In this document: positions 23,894-31,099 of the stretch, in pieces
Numbering within the stretch: position 1 is the first letter of the stretch
Layout of the letters: every line of letters begins with the position of its first letter
Assembly: GCA_949316235.1 (NCBI GenBank)
Contig: OX438759.1
Location: forward strand, 9,995,118-10,059,117
Origin: Oegoconia quadripuncta
Taxonomy: Eukaryota > Arthropoda > Insecta > Lepidoptera > Autostichidae
Reading direction: 5' to 3'
Length of the DNA stretch: 64,000 nucleotides
The notes under the pieces: model-generated
Told to the model about the DNA's origin: nothing
Databases searched by the model: none
The model's input: the letters and a program-made list of their open reading frames with translations, nothing else
Made by a program: the position numbers and the translations under genes

Positions 23894-24478
23894 TATCGGC
23901 GGATGTGTGGGTGGCTTGGTTCGGTTCACTGACAGATATCGTTCGGCCATATGTGAGATATCACGGTGCTCGCGGAATAATCATCGCGCTTCGTTGCGTA
24001 ATAAATTCGCGGTTCCATATGTGACATGTCGTGGTCCTCTCACAGAATTGATCGAGGGACAGATTGAGAGCGGCACGGTTGCATTGTTATGGAATCATGG
24101 TAATAAAATTAATTCACTGTTTGATTGGGAACGCTCGCGAACGCTCTTTGAATCATGGGTGGTCCGGCGAGTAGAGTCCGAACAAAAGCGTACTTATTCT
24201 TAGAAAGTTTCTATAGCAGCGGCATTTCTTTGTGAAATATTTTTTTATCGTAAGTATTAATTTTACGTTGCTGGGTAGAGTCCAAACAAAAGCGTGGTAA
24301 TTGTGTATTATTGTTGTATGTACATTTTACGATTATTGCTGTTTCAAAATGGAGTATCCCGTCCTTACCTTAAATTTTTTTCATGGTTATTGCCACAAAG
24401 TTTCTATAGAAACGGTATTTCTTTGTTGTGAAATGAGTTTTTGCTACGTTGACTTGTCAAAACAGGATCTCGTGTGAC

Positions 24479-24551
24479 ATATATAAGAGCGCTAAGGCCT
24501 ACGTCTCTCTACACAGTTCGAGAGATACCAGTTGACAAAGCATCTACTATG
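24479..24551 (+). promoter_or_regulatory. TIR promoter and AUG exon, left copy (faces inward)
   Basis: Mirror of the right-end early promoter: TATA box ATATATAAG (24479-24487), a likely start around ACAGT (24513), ATG at 24549-24551 and the donor GTGAGT immediately after. On this side no plus-strand gene follows, so a transcript would run antisense to the protease and capsid genes. Confidence 0.65.
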
Positions 24552-24571
24552 GTGAGTTTAATTATTTAATT

Positions 24572-25009
24572 TTACCTATTTTTCTCAATTCTATTTATCA
24601 AAATGTCATTATACAGAGGTATATCACAAAAACATCTAATAAAGTCTAACATACTCATACCCATATATTTAAAGTATAGATATACTAAACAGTATTCACC
24701 ACAAACAGAAGTTAAATGACTTTGAAGCTTTTCATTGTTGTATAACCATTTTCGAGTATTCCTGTTTAGAAACATTCTATGGTAACCGGTAGGCTTTCTC
24801 CCAAATGAATCAAAATATTCACCAACACCATTTTCATCAATATTAATAGCCACCCAATGTGATCCAGGTTTTGTATCGGGATCTAAGTTAGAAATAAAGT
24901 AAGTCGGCACTTCTATGTACATCGGAATTCTGTTAGCAGCGAACACATTAAATTCTAGATGTGGATTAATATCTTTCATACATAGCCCTATTTCTCGGGT
25001 ATTCATCAT
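24572..25009 (-). CDS. PRO: Adenain-like cysteine protease
   Basis: Maturation protease that cleaves capsid and core precursors during particle assembly. The 145 residues match the adenoviral protease layout: His51 in GSHWVAI, Asp67 in EYFDSFG, Gln96 and Cys103 in SVCGEYC. The Gln-to-Cys spacing of 7 is that of adenain. The start is the ATG pair at 25009, with no upstream in-frame alternative visible. The stop and last five codons lie inside the left TIR, so the gene ends on repeat sequence that is intronic at the other end. It is the last gene of the late cluster and lies 104 nt after the major capsid gene. All catalytic residues are present. Homologues are usually somewhat longer. Confidence 0.9.
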   Translation of the reverse strand: MMNTREIGLCMKDINPHLEFNVFAANRIPMYIEVPTYFISNLDPDTKPGSHWVAINIDENGVGEYFDSFGRKPTGYHRMFLNRNTRKWLYNNEKLQSHLTSVCGEYCLVYLYFKYMGMSMLDFIRCFCDIPLYNDILINRIEKNR

Positions 25010-25113
25010 GAAACAAATCGAACATACTTACATTGAGGTATACTAAAAGGAAAGTGATGATAAATGTTACATGAATTTCAATTTATAATAAAAAGTTTAA
25101 TGTTACCCTTTAA

Positions 25114-26427
25114 TTAACTATTATAATCTACACTTACATCTCTATTCTTATTAATTTCAATAACATTGTCAAACTCAGCGTACACAATGCAGTTAAGAGT
25201 TTTGGTGAGTGCTGATTCAAATTGGACTTCTATTCTAACACACCCATGTCTTATTAAATTCCAATGTGAATTCGAGTTTGCAGATAGATCGGGAGTTAAA
25301 TCAAATGCCATTAAGCAATATCCATTTGCATAGTCCTCTATCGATATGGAATTTCCTTCATTTAAAAAGTGGATACCAGTCCCAGTAAATAATGTGTGGT
25401 AACTACTCGTAAACACACCACTTTCGTATGATGGCATCAGAGTTTTAGAAGGTATTTGCTGACCATCTACATACAAGCTAAATACATTTATATCATGATT
25501 ATGGAAATTAAATGGATTGGTATTAAAAGTACCGTTAAAAGCTATATTGTCAATAAACCCGATAATACATCTTTTTGGTACCTGCCCAAGAAATACGTTA
25601 TCAAGTCTTTTTCCACGTATTCCTGAGGGGATAGTCAAAACTTTTACTTCAGCACGAGTAATTGGATATTTAGCAGTAGTAGTGGATAAAACTTTTTGAT
25701 GGGCAATTAAAACTGATGGATTTATTCTTGCCTTACGTAATATAAGAGTGGCACCATCAATTTGAACTTTGCATTTAGAATCTTGGGATGATGACATTAG
25801 ATTAAAGGAGTCCTTATTACGCACTAATTTAACGCGTATTTCTACACCATTTATAAGAAATTTTTCTTGATTAAAGAGATCACCGTGTAAATGTCCAATC
25901 ATTTCAACTACTTTTCCATCTTTTACTCGTTGATACCTTTTGATGAACCCTTCGTTAGTATCATCACATGAATCCATCTTAGATGCTGTGTCTTCGTACC
26001 ACATACCACAAGTCAGATGTGATTGTTTTGCCGCAGGTCCATAATTAAGTAGAGTTTCAACATAAGACCGATATGCATATGTGTTGTTAGGAGGTGATAC
26101 AAGTTTTTGATTTAAGTATACATCTAGTTGGTTAAAAAGTGAATGCAACCAATTATTTACAGGTGCCACTTTAACACTAGTAGAAGCAGCGGTAGAATCT
26201 ATGTTGACTATTTTAGCTTTAACATGAAGCAGAGTGTGTGACAAATCAATGTAGTCATCACCAGTTCCTGGCATAACAAACTCAATTGGCCCTTCATCAC
26301 TTAGAGATGATATTGGTGTACAGTGAATCCATTGTCCACTTTCAATACTTGTCTGTGTTGATGGAAGTGCAAAAAGATCCAACTCTGATTTAACACACTC
26401 ACAAGAATGATTATGTAAGAACGACAT
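25114..26427 (-). CDS. MCP: Major capsid protein (double jelly-roll hexon)
   Basis: The 437-residue structural protein that would form the capsid facets. I recognise it by its N-terminal signature (LDLFALPSTQTSIESGQW) and (PIEFVMPGTGDDYIDL), shared with insect and nematode proteins annotated F54H12.2-like, which are Polinton/adintovirus major capsid proteins. The frame is beta-rich with no signal peptide or membrane segment. It starts two bases after the stop of the core-peptide gene and is followed by the protease, the usual capsid-cluster order. The double jelly-roll fold is inferred from the family. Confidence 0.85.
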   Translation of the reverse strand: MSFLHNHSCECVKSELDLFALPSTQTSIESGQWIHCTPISSLSDEGPIEFVMPGTGDDYIDLSHTLLHVKAKIVNIDSTAASTSVKVAPVNNWLHSLFNQLDVYLNQKLVSPPNNTYAYRSYVETLLNYGPAAKQSHLTCGMWYEDTASKMDSCDDTNEGFIKRYQRVKDGKVVEMIGHLHGDLFNQEKFLINGVEIRVKLVRNKDSFNLMSSSQDSKCKVQIDGATLILRKARINPSVLIAHQKVLSTTTAKYPITRAEVKVLTIPSGIRGKRLDNVFLGQVPKRCIIGFIDNIAFNGTFNTNPFNFHNHDINVFSLYVDGQQIPSKTLMPSYESGVFTSSYHTLFTGTGIHFLNEGNSISIEDYANGYCLMAFDLTPDLSANSNSHWNLIRHGCVRIEVQFESALTKTLNCIVYAEFDNVIEINKNRDVSVDYNS

Positions 26428-26429
26428 AG

Positions 26430-26876
26430 TTAATCCGAAAATATATCTTTTATGTAATTTTTCTTCTTCTGAACCCCTCTTCGCTTAGATGCTTTCAATG
26501 AAATGATTGGTTTCTTTACACGTCTTTTGATTTTATACCCGGAACCAGACATAAGTGAATCGATTTTATCATCCGCTTTTCGTTTTAAATTAGCAGCTGC
26601 ATTTTTGAGACGAGACTTAACAGATTCCTCCATTGGTTGTGTCCTAATCATATCTGATAATAACCCTACACCTGCGCTTAATGCCTCTTTTCCAACGGCT
26701 TTGGCACCACTCGCTAAGAGTGGAAATACAGATCTAAACAGTCCTCCTAAAAAACTTCCAATGCCATGACCACGCTGATAAGGTATACCTCGATATATAA
26801 TACCCACACCTGAACCAGCTTGGTGAGAATAATAATGATGGTAAGGACAAAGTATGTTATCACGTTTATGATTCAT
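26430..26876 (-). CDS. pX/pVI-like core or membrane-active peptide
   Basis: A 148-residue virion protein. Residues 38-75 form a Gly/Ala-rich amphipathic stretch (GIGSFLGGLFRSVFPLL), like the membrane-active and core peptides of adenovirus-type particles. The C-terminus is strongly basic (KRRVKK, KASKRRGVQKKK), fit for binding DNA. Residues 109-113 read MSGSG, matching the adenain cleavage consensus [MIL]-x-G-x|G between them, so the neighbouring protease probably separates the two parts. Its ATG overlaps the penton gene's stop (ATGA). In Polintons this gene normally sits beside the major capsid gene. Confidence 0.75.
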   Translation of the reverse strand: MNHKRDNILCPYHHYYSHQAGSGVGIIYRGIPYQRGHGIGSFLGGLFRSVFPLLASGAKAVGKEALSAGVGLLSDMIRTQPMEESVKSRLKNAAANLKRKADDKIDSLMSGSGYKIKRRVKKPIISLKASKRRGVQKKKNYIKDIFSD

Positions 26877-27730
26877 TTTATTCGCATAAAATGAAGTTTA
26901 ATACATGAAGTTCCAAATTGGAATGGTACTCTATTACCAATGCTGGTTCTTATATCTATTTCTATGGTATCAAATTCTCTACGCATGACTGGAAGATAAT
27001 GAATAGGAGATAATATATGCATTTTGTATGCACCATAAATGTATTTTGATGGATCTAGTGGAATGATTCTAAATAACGAGCTCATCACATCCCCCACAAT
27101 TTGTGGATGGATAATATCAGAATAAATAAACAGTTGTGAAGGCAATCCCAATTGTAAATTCGTTGGGTATATTGCATGTGGCTTTGTTATTAAATTTGTA
27201 TAAGGCTCAAAGCCAAGTTGAAGACTTAGCGTAGGGGATAAGACCAACGATGATACATTGTTAGTTAATTTCGTAACAGTAATAAGTTTCGAGTTGTCAT
27301 CAATTTCAAATTTCACTTGGTTACGTAAGAGGTTATTTTCATTGAATACTTTTAGAAAATTATTGATGTGGTCATAAGTAAAAGATGGGATTTGAGATTT
27401 GTATTCCACTGGTATTAACGATGGATCATCATAATAGTAGTTTTCATTCAGATCAATACGACTGTGAGACTTATCTTCTACAGATACTGCATCATTACTC
27501 TTGTAATCTCCTTCTACTATGGCTTTTTGCTTGATGAAGAGAATATTCTCATTTTCTTGAACATTAAATATCGAGCAGGGATAATGAAATTCAGCTAACC
27601 CGACAACCCATTCACCCTCCAATTGAACAGTTTTAGGTAGCTTTGTTATGAAGTTAGCTGTTGTGTTTTGAGGGAAATATATAGTTGAACTGTTGCTTGG
27701 TAAAGTAAGATAAAAGCTATCTTCTATCAT
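26873..27730 (-). CDS. Penton-like minor capsid protein
   Basis: The frame opens at 27760 (295 residues), but I prefer the ATG at 27730, which overlaps the integrase stop as ATGA and gives 285 residues. It begins MIEDSFYLTLPSNSS and continues WVVGLAEFHYP, the opening I associate with Polinton/adintovirus penton (single jelly-roll) proteins, which close the capsid vertices. No transmembrane segment or signal peptide is seen. It stands between integrase and core peptide, with ATGA overlaps on both sides. The jelly-roll fold is inferred from family and position. Confidence 0.75.
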   Translation of the reverse strand: MIEDSFYLTLPSNSSTIYFPQNTTANFITKLPKTVQLEGEWVVGLAEFHYPCSIFNVQENENILFIKQKAIVEGDYKSNDAVSVEDKSHSRIDLNENYYYDDPSLIPVEYKSQIPSFTYDHINNFLKVFNENNLLRNQVKFEIDDNSKLITVTKLTNNVSSLVLSPTLSLQLGFEPYTNLITKPHAIYPTNLQLGLPSQLFIYSDIIHPQIVGDVMSSLFRIIPLDPSKYIYGAYKMHILSPIHYLPVMRREFDTIEIDIRTSIGNRVPFQFGTSCIKLHFMRIK

Positions 27731-28821
27731 ATTAACTCCAAGTTTGATGCTGATATCCAACTATTGAATTTATTAGGATATCCTTTCCATTTGACAAACA
27801 CTTCCTTTCTGTTACCAAAACGACGAGTGCATATTATTTTATCGATTTTATATTTAATGGTGGGGTCATAGATTACTTTTTGTAGTTCCCTACCATAAAA
27901 CGTACCCACTATTGGTTCGTTTTTAAGATCTTTTAAATTGTAAACAACCCAAGGAAATCTTTTAACAATAGATGATATTATAAATATTTCATCCGACCAA
28001 TTTGTTTCATACCCTTTTTGAAAAATGTGTTTATATTTCGTTATTCTAACATGATCACCTACTTTAAATGATGAACGATCACTTATATGCTCATTATTGT
28101 CCTTATCATATAAATTAGACCATACTGCCATTATATTATTCGAATTCACATCACTAGGACACATTTTAATACTGGAATGTACACTGTGATTGTAAGAATG
28201 TAATAATTCTTGTAAAATATCAATATATCTATATGTATTATTATGAGTGAAATATCGCCACATTTTCATTTTAAGTGTTCTCTGAAATCTTTCTACAATA
28301 CTAGCTTTGATATCAGGATTGTTCGTTGTATAGTAATTAATATTTTTCCTTTTGAGGAATTGATTTACATCTTTTGAAACAAATTCGGTACCTTTATCGG
28401 ATTGTATATGTCTAGGAGTAGCCCCTGCTTCAGTAAATATGCTTTCGAAACATGTCTTAACAGTTTCAGAATTTTTTTTCTTCATAGGCCTTGCAAAAGC
28501 GTACTTACTAAATACATCAATGACACAGAGAATATAATTAAAGCCATCATTATATTTATTGTATGTTCGCATATCACTTAAATCCGCTTGCCATAGCTCA
28601 TTTAAATTAGATAAAATATATTTGTTCCTAGGAAATCGTCTATTAACAGGTTTGTGCAAAGTATAAGTTTCTTGAGATTGTAACCACTTCTTTACATTCT
28701 GTCTGTTCATTTTCCCTTGCATAGCTTTTACTAATTTGTTAACACTGCTATATCCAGCCGGGTGAGAGACATCATAATATATGTTATTTATATCATCTAG
28801 TTGGGGTTCCATCTCTCCCAA
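27727..28821 (-). CDS. INT: Retroviral-type integrase with chromodomain
   Basis: Inserts the element DNA into the host genome, making the 6-bp duplication seen here. The 364 residues carry a DD35E core: Asp80 (LWQADLSDM), Asp142 (IQSDKGTEF) and Glu178 (VERFQRTLK), with exactly 35 residues between the second Asp and the Glu. The last ~40 residues form a chromodomain (KIICTRRFGNRKEVFVKW, then KGYPNKFNSWIS), which probably steers insertion to marked chromatin. It overlaps the upstream gene by 25 nt; the ATG at 28812 is a second possible start. All catalytic residues are intact. Confidence 0.95.
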   Translation of the reverse strand: MGEMEPQLDDINNIYYDVSHPAGYSSVNKLVKAMQGKMNRQNVKKWLQSQETYTLHKPVNRRFPRNKYILSNLNELWQADLSDMRTYNKYNDGFNYILCVIDVFSKYAFARPMKKKNSETVKTCFESIFTEAGATPRHIQSDKGTEFVSKDVNQFLKRKNINYYTTNNPDIKASIVERFQRTLKMKMWRYFTHNNTYRYIDILQELLHSYNHSVHSSIKMCPSDVNSNNIMAVWSNLYDKDNNEHISDRSSFKVGDHVRITKYKHIFQKGYETNWSDEIFIISSIVKRFPWVVYNLKDLKNEPIVGTFYGRELQKVIYDPTIKYKIDKIICTRRFGNRKEVFVKWKGYPNKFNSWISASNLELI

Positions 28822-29567
28822 TCTAATTTTCTTTTATGTAGCAAGTCACCACGTCTTCGCTTTGGTGTTTTATGTTTGTCTACTAAATCGTCTTTGTTAA
28901 AATCAGCCGAATCAAGGTTGTTTATGTATTCAAGCGTTTCTGGGTTACTTATACAAGTTAATGGTATTTTTATGTCCCTTAGAGCTGAAGCGAACTTTTC
29001 CCAACCTGATGGTTTTGGGCGTCGTAACGGTCGTAGGACATCATTAATTAAATCTACAATATTACTGCGAGGAACAATTTCATTATTGATTATGACTTTA
29101 CCTTCACCATCCCAAGTAATGGCATTTCCTTCTGACAATATACCTTCTAATAATAGTTCACCCTTTTTTTTATATGTTTTTGGTATAAATTTAAACAAAT
29201 AACTTGGGGTATAACGTGATACTATATGATTTTCCTTTACTACGTCTTCTTCTGTTGCTGATAATTTTGGAACTACTGCATTATCATTATTTTCTTCCTT
29301 TTTAATACTATTAAAAACTGCATTGATAGGGGCATCTGTAACTATTGGTAATGTAATGGGATGACGTTCTGTACCAGCAAAATGTAAATATCTTTGTAAG
29401 ATTTGTAAATATTGCATCCATTTCTCACGGTCTTCAATTTTACTATTTAAGATTTTATTCATCTCTTCATCGAGACGGGACAATGGTTTTTCAGGAACGT
29501 TATCACTGTGTCTAATCCTATCAATGACATGAGGTTCCACAAGTATCATTTTCTTTGTGTTCTCCAT
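28797..29567 (-). CDS. Conserved Polinton protein of unknown function, basic C-terminus
   Basis: A 256-residue protein I recognise only as a common partner of integrase in animal Polintons. The N-terminal part contains LDEEMNKILNS and YLQILQRYLHF, helical and probably coiled. A central block reads YTPSYLFKFIPKTYKKKGELL. The C-terminus is rich in Lys/Arg (KTPKRRRGDLLHKRK) and ends in aromatic residues. A DNA-binding or core role is a guess. Its start lies one base after the preceding gene's stop. Confidence 0.65.
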   Translation of the reverse strand: MENTKKMILVEPHVIDRIRHSDNVPEKPLSRLDEEMNKILNSKIEDREKWMQYLQILQRYLHFAGTERHPITLPIVTDAPINAVFNSIKKEENNDNAVVPKLSATEEDVVKENHIVSRYTPSYLFKFIPKTYKKKGELLLEGILSEGNAITWDGEGKVIINNEIVPRSNIVDLINDVLRPLRRPKPSGWEKFASALRDIKIPLTCISNPETLEYINNLDSADFNKDDLVDKHKTPKRRRGDLLHKRKLDWERWNPN

Positions 29568-29568
29568 T

Positions 29569-29898
29569 TTACTTATTCAAAAACGAACTTAATAATCCAC
29601 TAAGAACAGAACCTAAAATTATGGGTAAGAATGCTCCACCTTTCTGTATAATAATTCGTTTTCGGGAGTTACTTTTACCCTTAGATACTAATTTTCTCAA
29701 CAAAGTTTTGTATTTACTCAACTTGGATTTATCTCTATCCTTCAGAGGAATTTTACCATTCAAAATATTATAAATACATTCACATAAACAATTTATTTCT
29801 TCATTGCGACATACTTTCAACAAGGCTGTACAATACTTAGGTTTAAGCGTATGCAAAGCTTTTAGTAATTCAAGATGCGTCGTCACTCTACCAACCAT
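29569..29898 (-). CDS. Small Polinton protein, helical head and hydrophobic tail
   Basis: 109 residues. The head (residues 7-50) has LLKALHTLKPKYCTALLK and cysteines in CLCEC. A basic linker follows (KGKSNSRKR). The tail after IIIQKGG is a hydrophobic helix (FLPIILGSVLSGLLSSFL), which could insert in a membrane or line the capsid interior. Its head is repeated in the gene just upstream. I know the type from other animal Polintons, but its function is not established. Confidence 0.6.
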   Translation of the reverse strand: MVGRVTTHLELLKALHTLKPKYCTALLKVCRNEEINCLCECIYNILNGKIPLKDRDKSKLSKYKTLLRKLVSKGKSNSRKRIIIQKGGAFLPIILGSVLSGLLSSFLNK

Positions 29899-29952
29899 TG
29901 TAACCGACTAATAATAATAATATTTTGAGGCTGTTATTATTATAAGGAAACA

Positions 29953-30177
29953 CTATGCAATATTTGTTGAAAAAAAGCAATGTAACTTCAAGAAACTAAA
30001 TTTTGATTGCCGCACCCCTTTTATAGGGATTTCAATGAAAGTATCTACAATACTTTCACATATACGATTTATTTTATCTTCACTACATTTTTTCAATAAA
30101 GCTTTGCGATATTTCGGTGTGAGTACTTGTAAAGCTAGTGATAATTCCTGATCTTGTGGTACTGCTTCTTCAGGCAT
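29953..30177 (-). CDS. Truncated paralogue of the downstream small protein
   Basis: 74 residues. LALQVLTPKYRKALLKKC and INRICESIVDTF align with the head of the 109-residue neighbour, but the basic linker and hydrophobic tail are replaced by an unrelated short end. Its ATG shares the last A of the ATPase stop (TAATG). It looks like a tandem duplication that lost its second half; whether it is expressed is unknown. Confidence 0.55.
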   Translation of the reverse strand: MPEEAVPQDQELSLALQVLTPKYRKALLKKCSEDKINRICESIVDTFIEIPIKGVRQSKFSFLKLHCFFSTNIA

Positions 30178-30839
30178 TATCGACCACTAACTGATATTTG
30201 ATTACGGTGTGTATCATATTTATAACCCTTTTTCGGCAAATAAACTACACAGTTTTCATCCGAGGGAAAGAGTTTACTCTTAAAACGACACATATCATTT
30301 GTATTTTGTTTTAAATCAATCATTAGATAACCATGTGCTTCTGCTGTAGCGTCCTTATAAGCTTCTTCGACGAATTTGGAATTATCTGGCATTACTTGAC
30401 GTGCTAAATGACGTATTTGTGCTCTATCTCTAGGATTTTTGAAGAAAATTATGTAACTCGAATTTAAGGAAATATCGCGTTGCCCTCTACCTTGGTGAAA
30501 TAAATTTTGTGTTATATAAAACACACTAAGATTTCTATGATGACTACCTTTAGTGAAAATATCTACAATGCGGGCATCGGATTCTCGCATAAGATCATCT
30601 ATTATCAGTAATTGTGGTAGCTTACCATCAAACATGCTTAACTCAGGGCTACCCTGTTTATAATCAACATTGTTCAAATTATATAAAGGTTGCATTTCAT
30701 CGTAACACCATAATATCCGTTCAAAGTCACTGTTACAAATATCTTTTGCATATTTTAAGAAATTGGTAACAAAGTTAGATTTACCACAACCACTTGGGCC
30801 TGCTACAATAGCTGTGAAAGGATGGATGAAATGAAACAT
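30177..30839 (-). CDS. ATP: A32-like genome-packaging ATPase
   Basis: Motor that would pump DNA into the capsid. The 220 residues have a Walker A (GPSGCGKSN, residues 14-22), a Walker B (LLIIDD, 77-82) and a sensor-type YITQNLF near 109-115, in the FtsK/HerA-like order of Polinton and adenovirus-type packaging ATPases. The start at 30839 puts the Walker A only 13 residues in, usual for the family. It is the first gene of the late cluster, with a TATAAGAG box about 80 bp upstream. It appears intact. Confidence 0.9.
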   Translation of the reverse strand: MFHFIHPFTAIVAGPSGCGKSNFVTNFLKYAKDICNSDFERILWCYDEMQPLYNLNNVDYKQGSPELSMFDGKLPQLLIIDDLMRESDARIVDIFTKGSHHRNLSVFYITQNLFHQGRGQRDISLNSSYIIFFKNPRDRAQIRHLARQVMPDNSKFVEEAYKDATAEAHGYLMIDLKQNTNDMCRFKSKLFPSDENCVVYLPKKGYKYDTHRNQISVSGR

Positions 30840-31099
30840 TTTTTTATTTTGTTACAATTTAACGTGTAACCTATAAAGCTCTGTGTTTAGGAATGGGGTT
30901 AAACAAAATAGGAAGTCTCTTATAAAGTCACTCAGTAATTTTATTATATAAATTACATTTAGAAATCACACAATTTAAAATATACTTACAATAATGAAAA
31001 TTAATTAAAAATTTCAAATACAGTTTTACAATTCAAATAATTAAAATAATCTTACAATAATGATATTATACTAATAGTGGTACTTAAAATGTATATACA
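30840..31099 (-). promoter_or_regulatory. Probable late promoter region
   Basis: A 260-bp gap between POLB and ATPase. On the minus strand it holds TTTATAAGAG (30926-30917), sharing TATAAGAG with the TIR promoter, about 80 bp before the ATPase ATG. AT-rich; no ORF. The function is inferred from position and the shared box. Confidence 0.45.

Larger units (their letters stand above)
23599..24590 (+). repeat. Polinton left terminal inverted repeat (992 bp)
   Basis: The reverse complement of 36623-37614, matching wherever I compared it, including all positions of the open frames inside it. Beyond 24590 the two sides diverge (CTATTTATC against GTGTTGTG). It contains a 73-bp tandem repeat and a promoter with an AUG exon; its innermost 19 nt also encode the end of the protease gene. 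Confidence 0.95.

Noticed and set aside
23862..24203. 113-codon ORF in the left TIR, with an identical one in the right TIR at 37010-37351
   Set aside because: It lies over the tandem repeat, upstream of the TIR promoter. Its identity at both ends follows from the TIR itself, and it has no recognisable domain.
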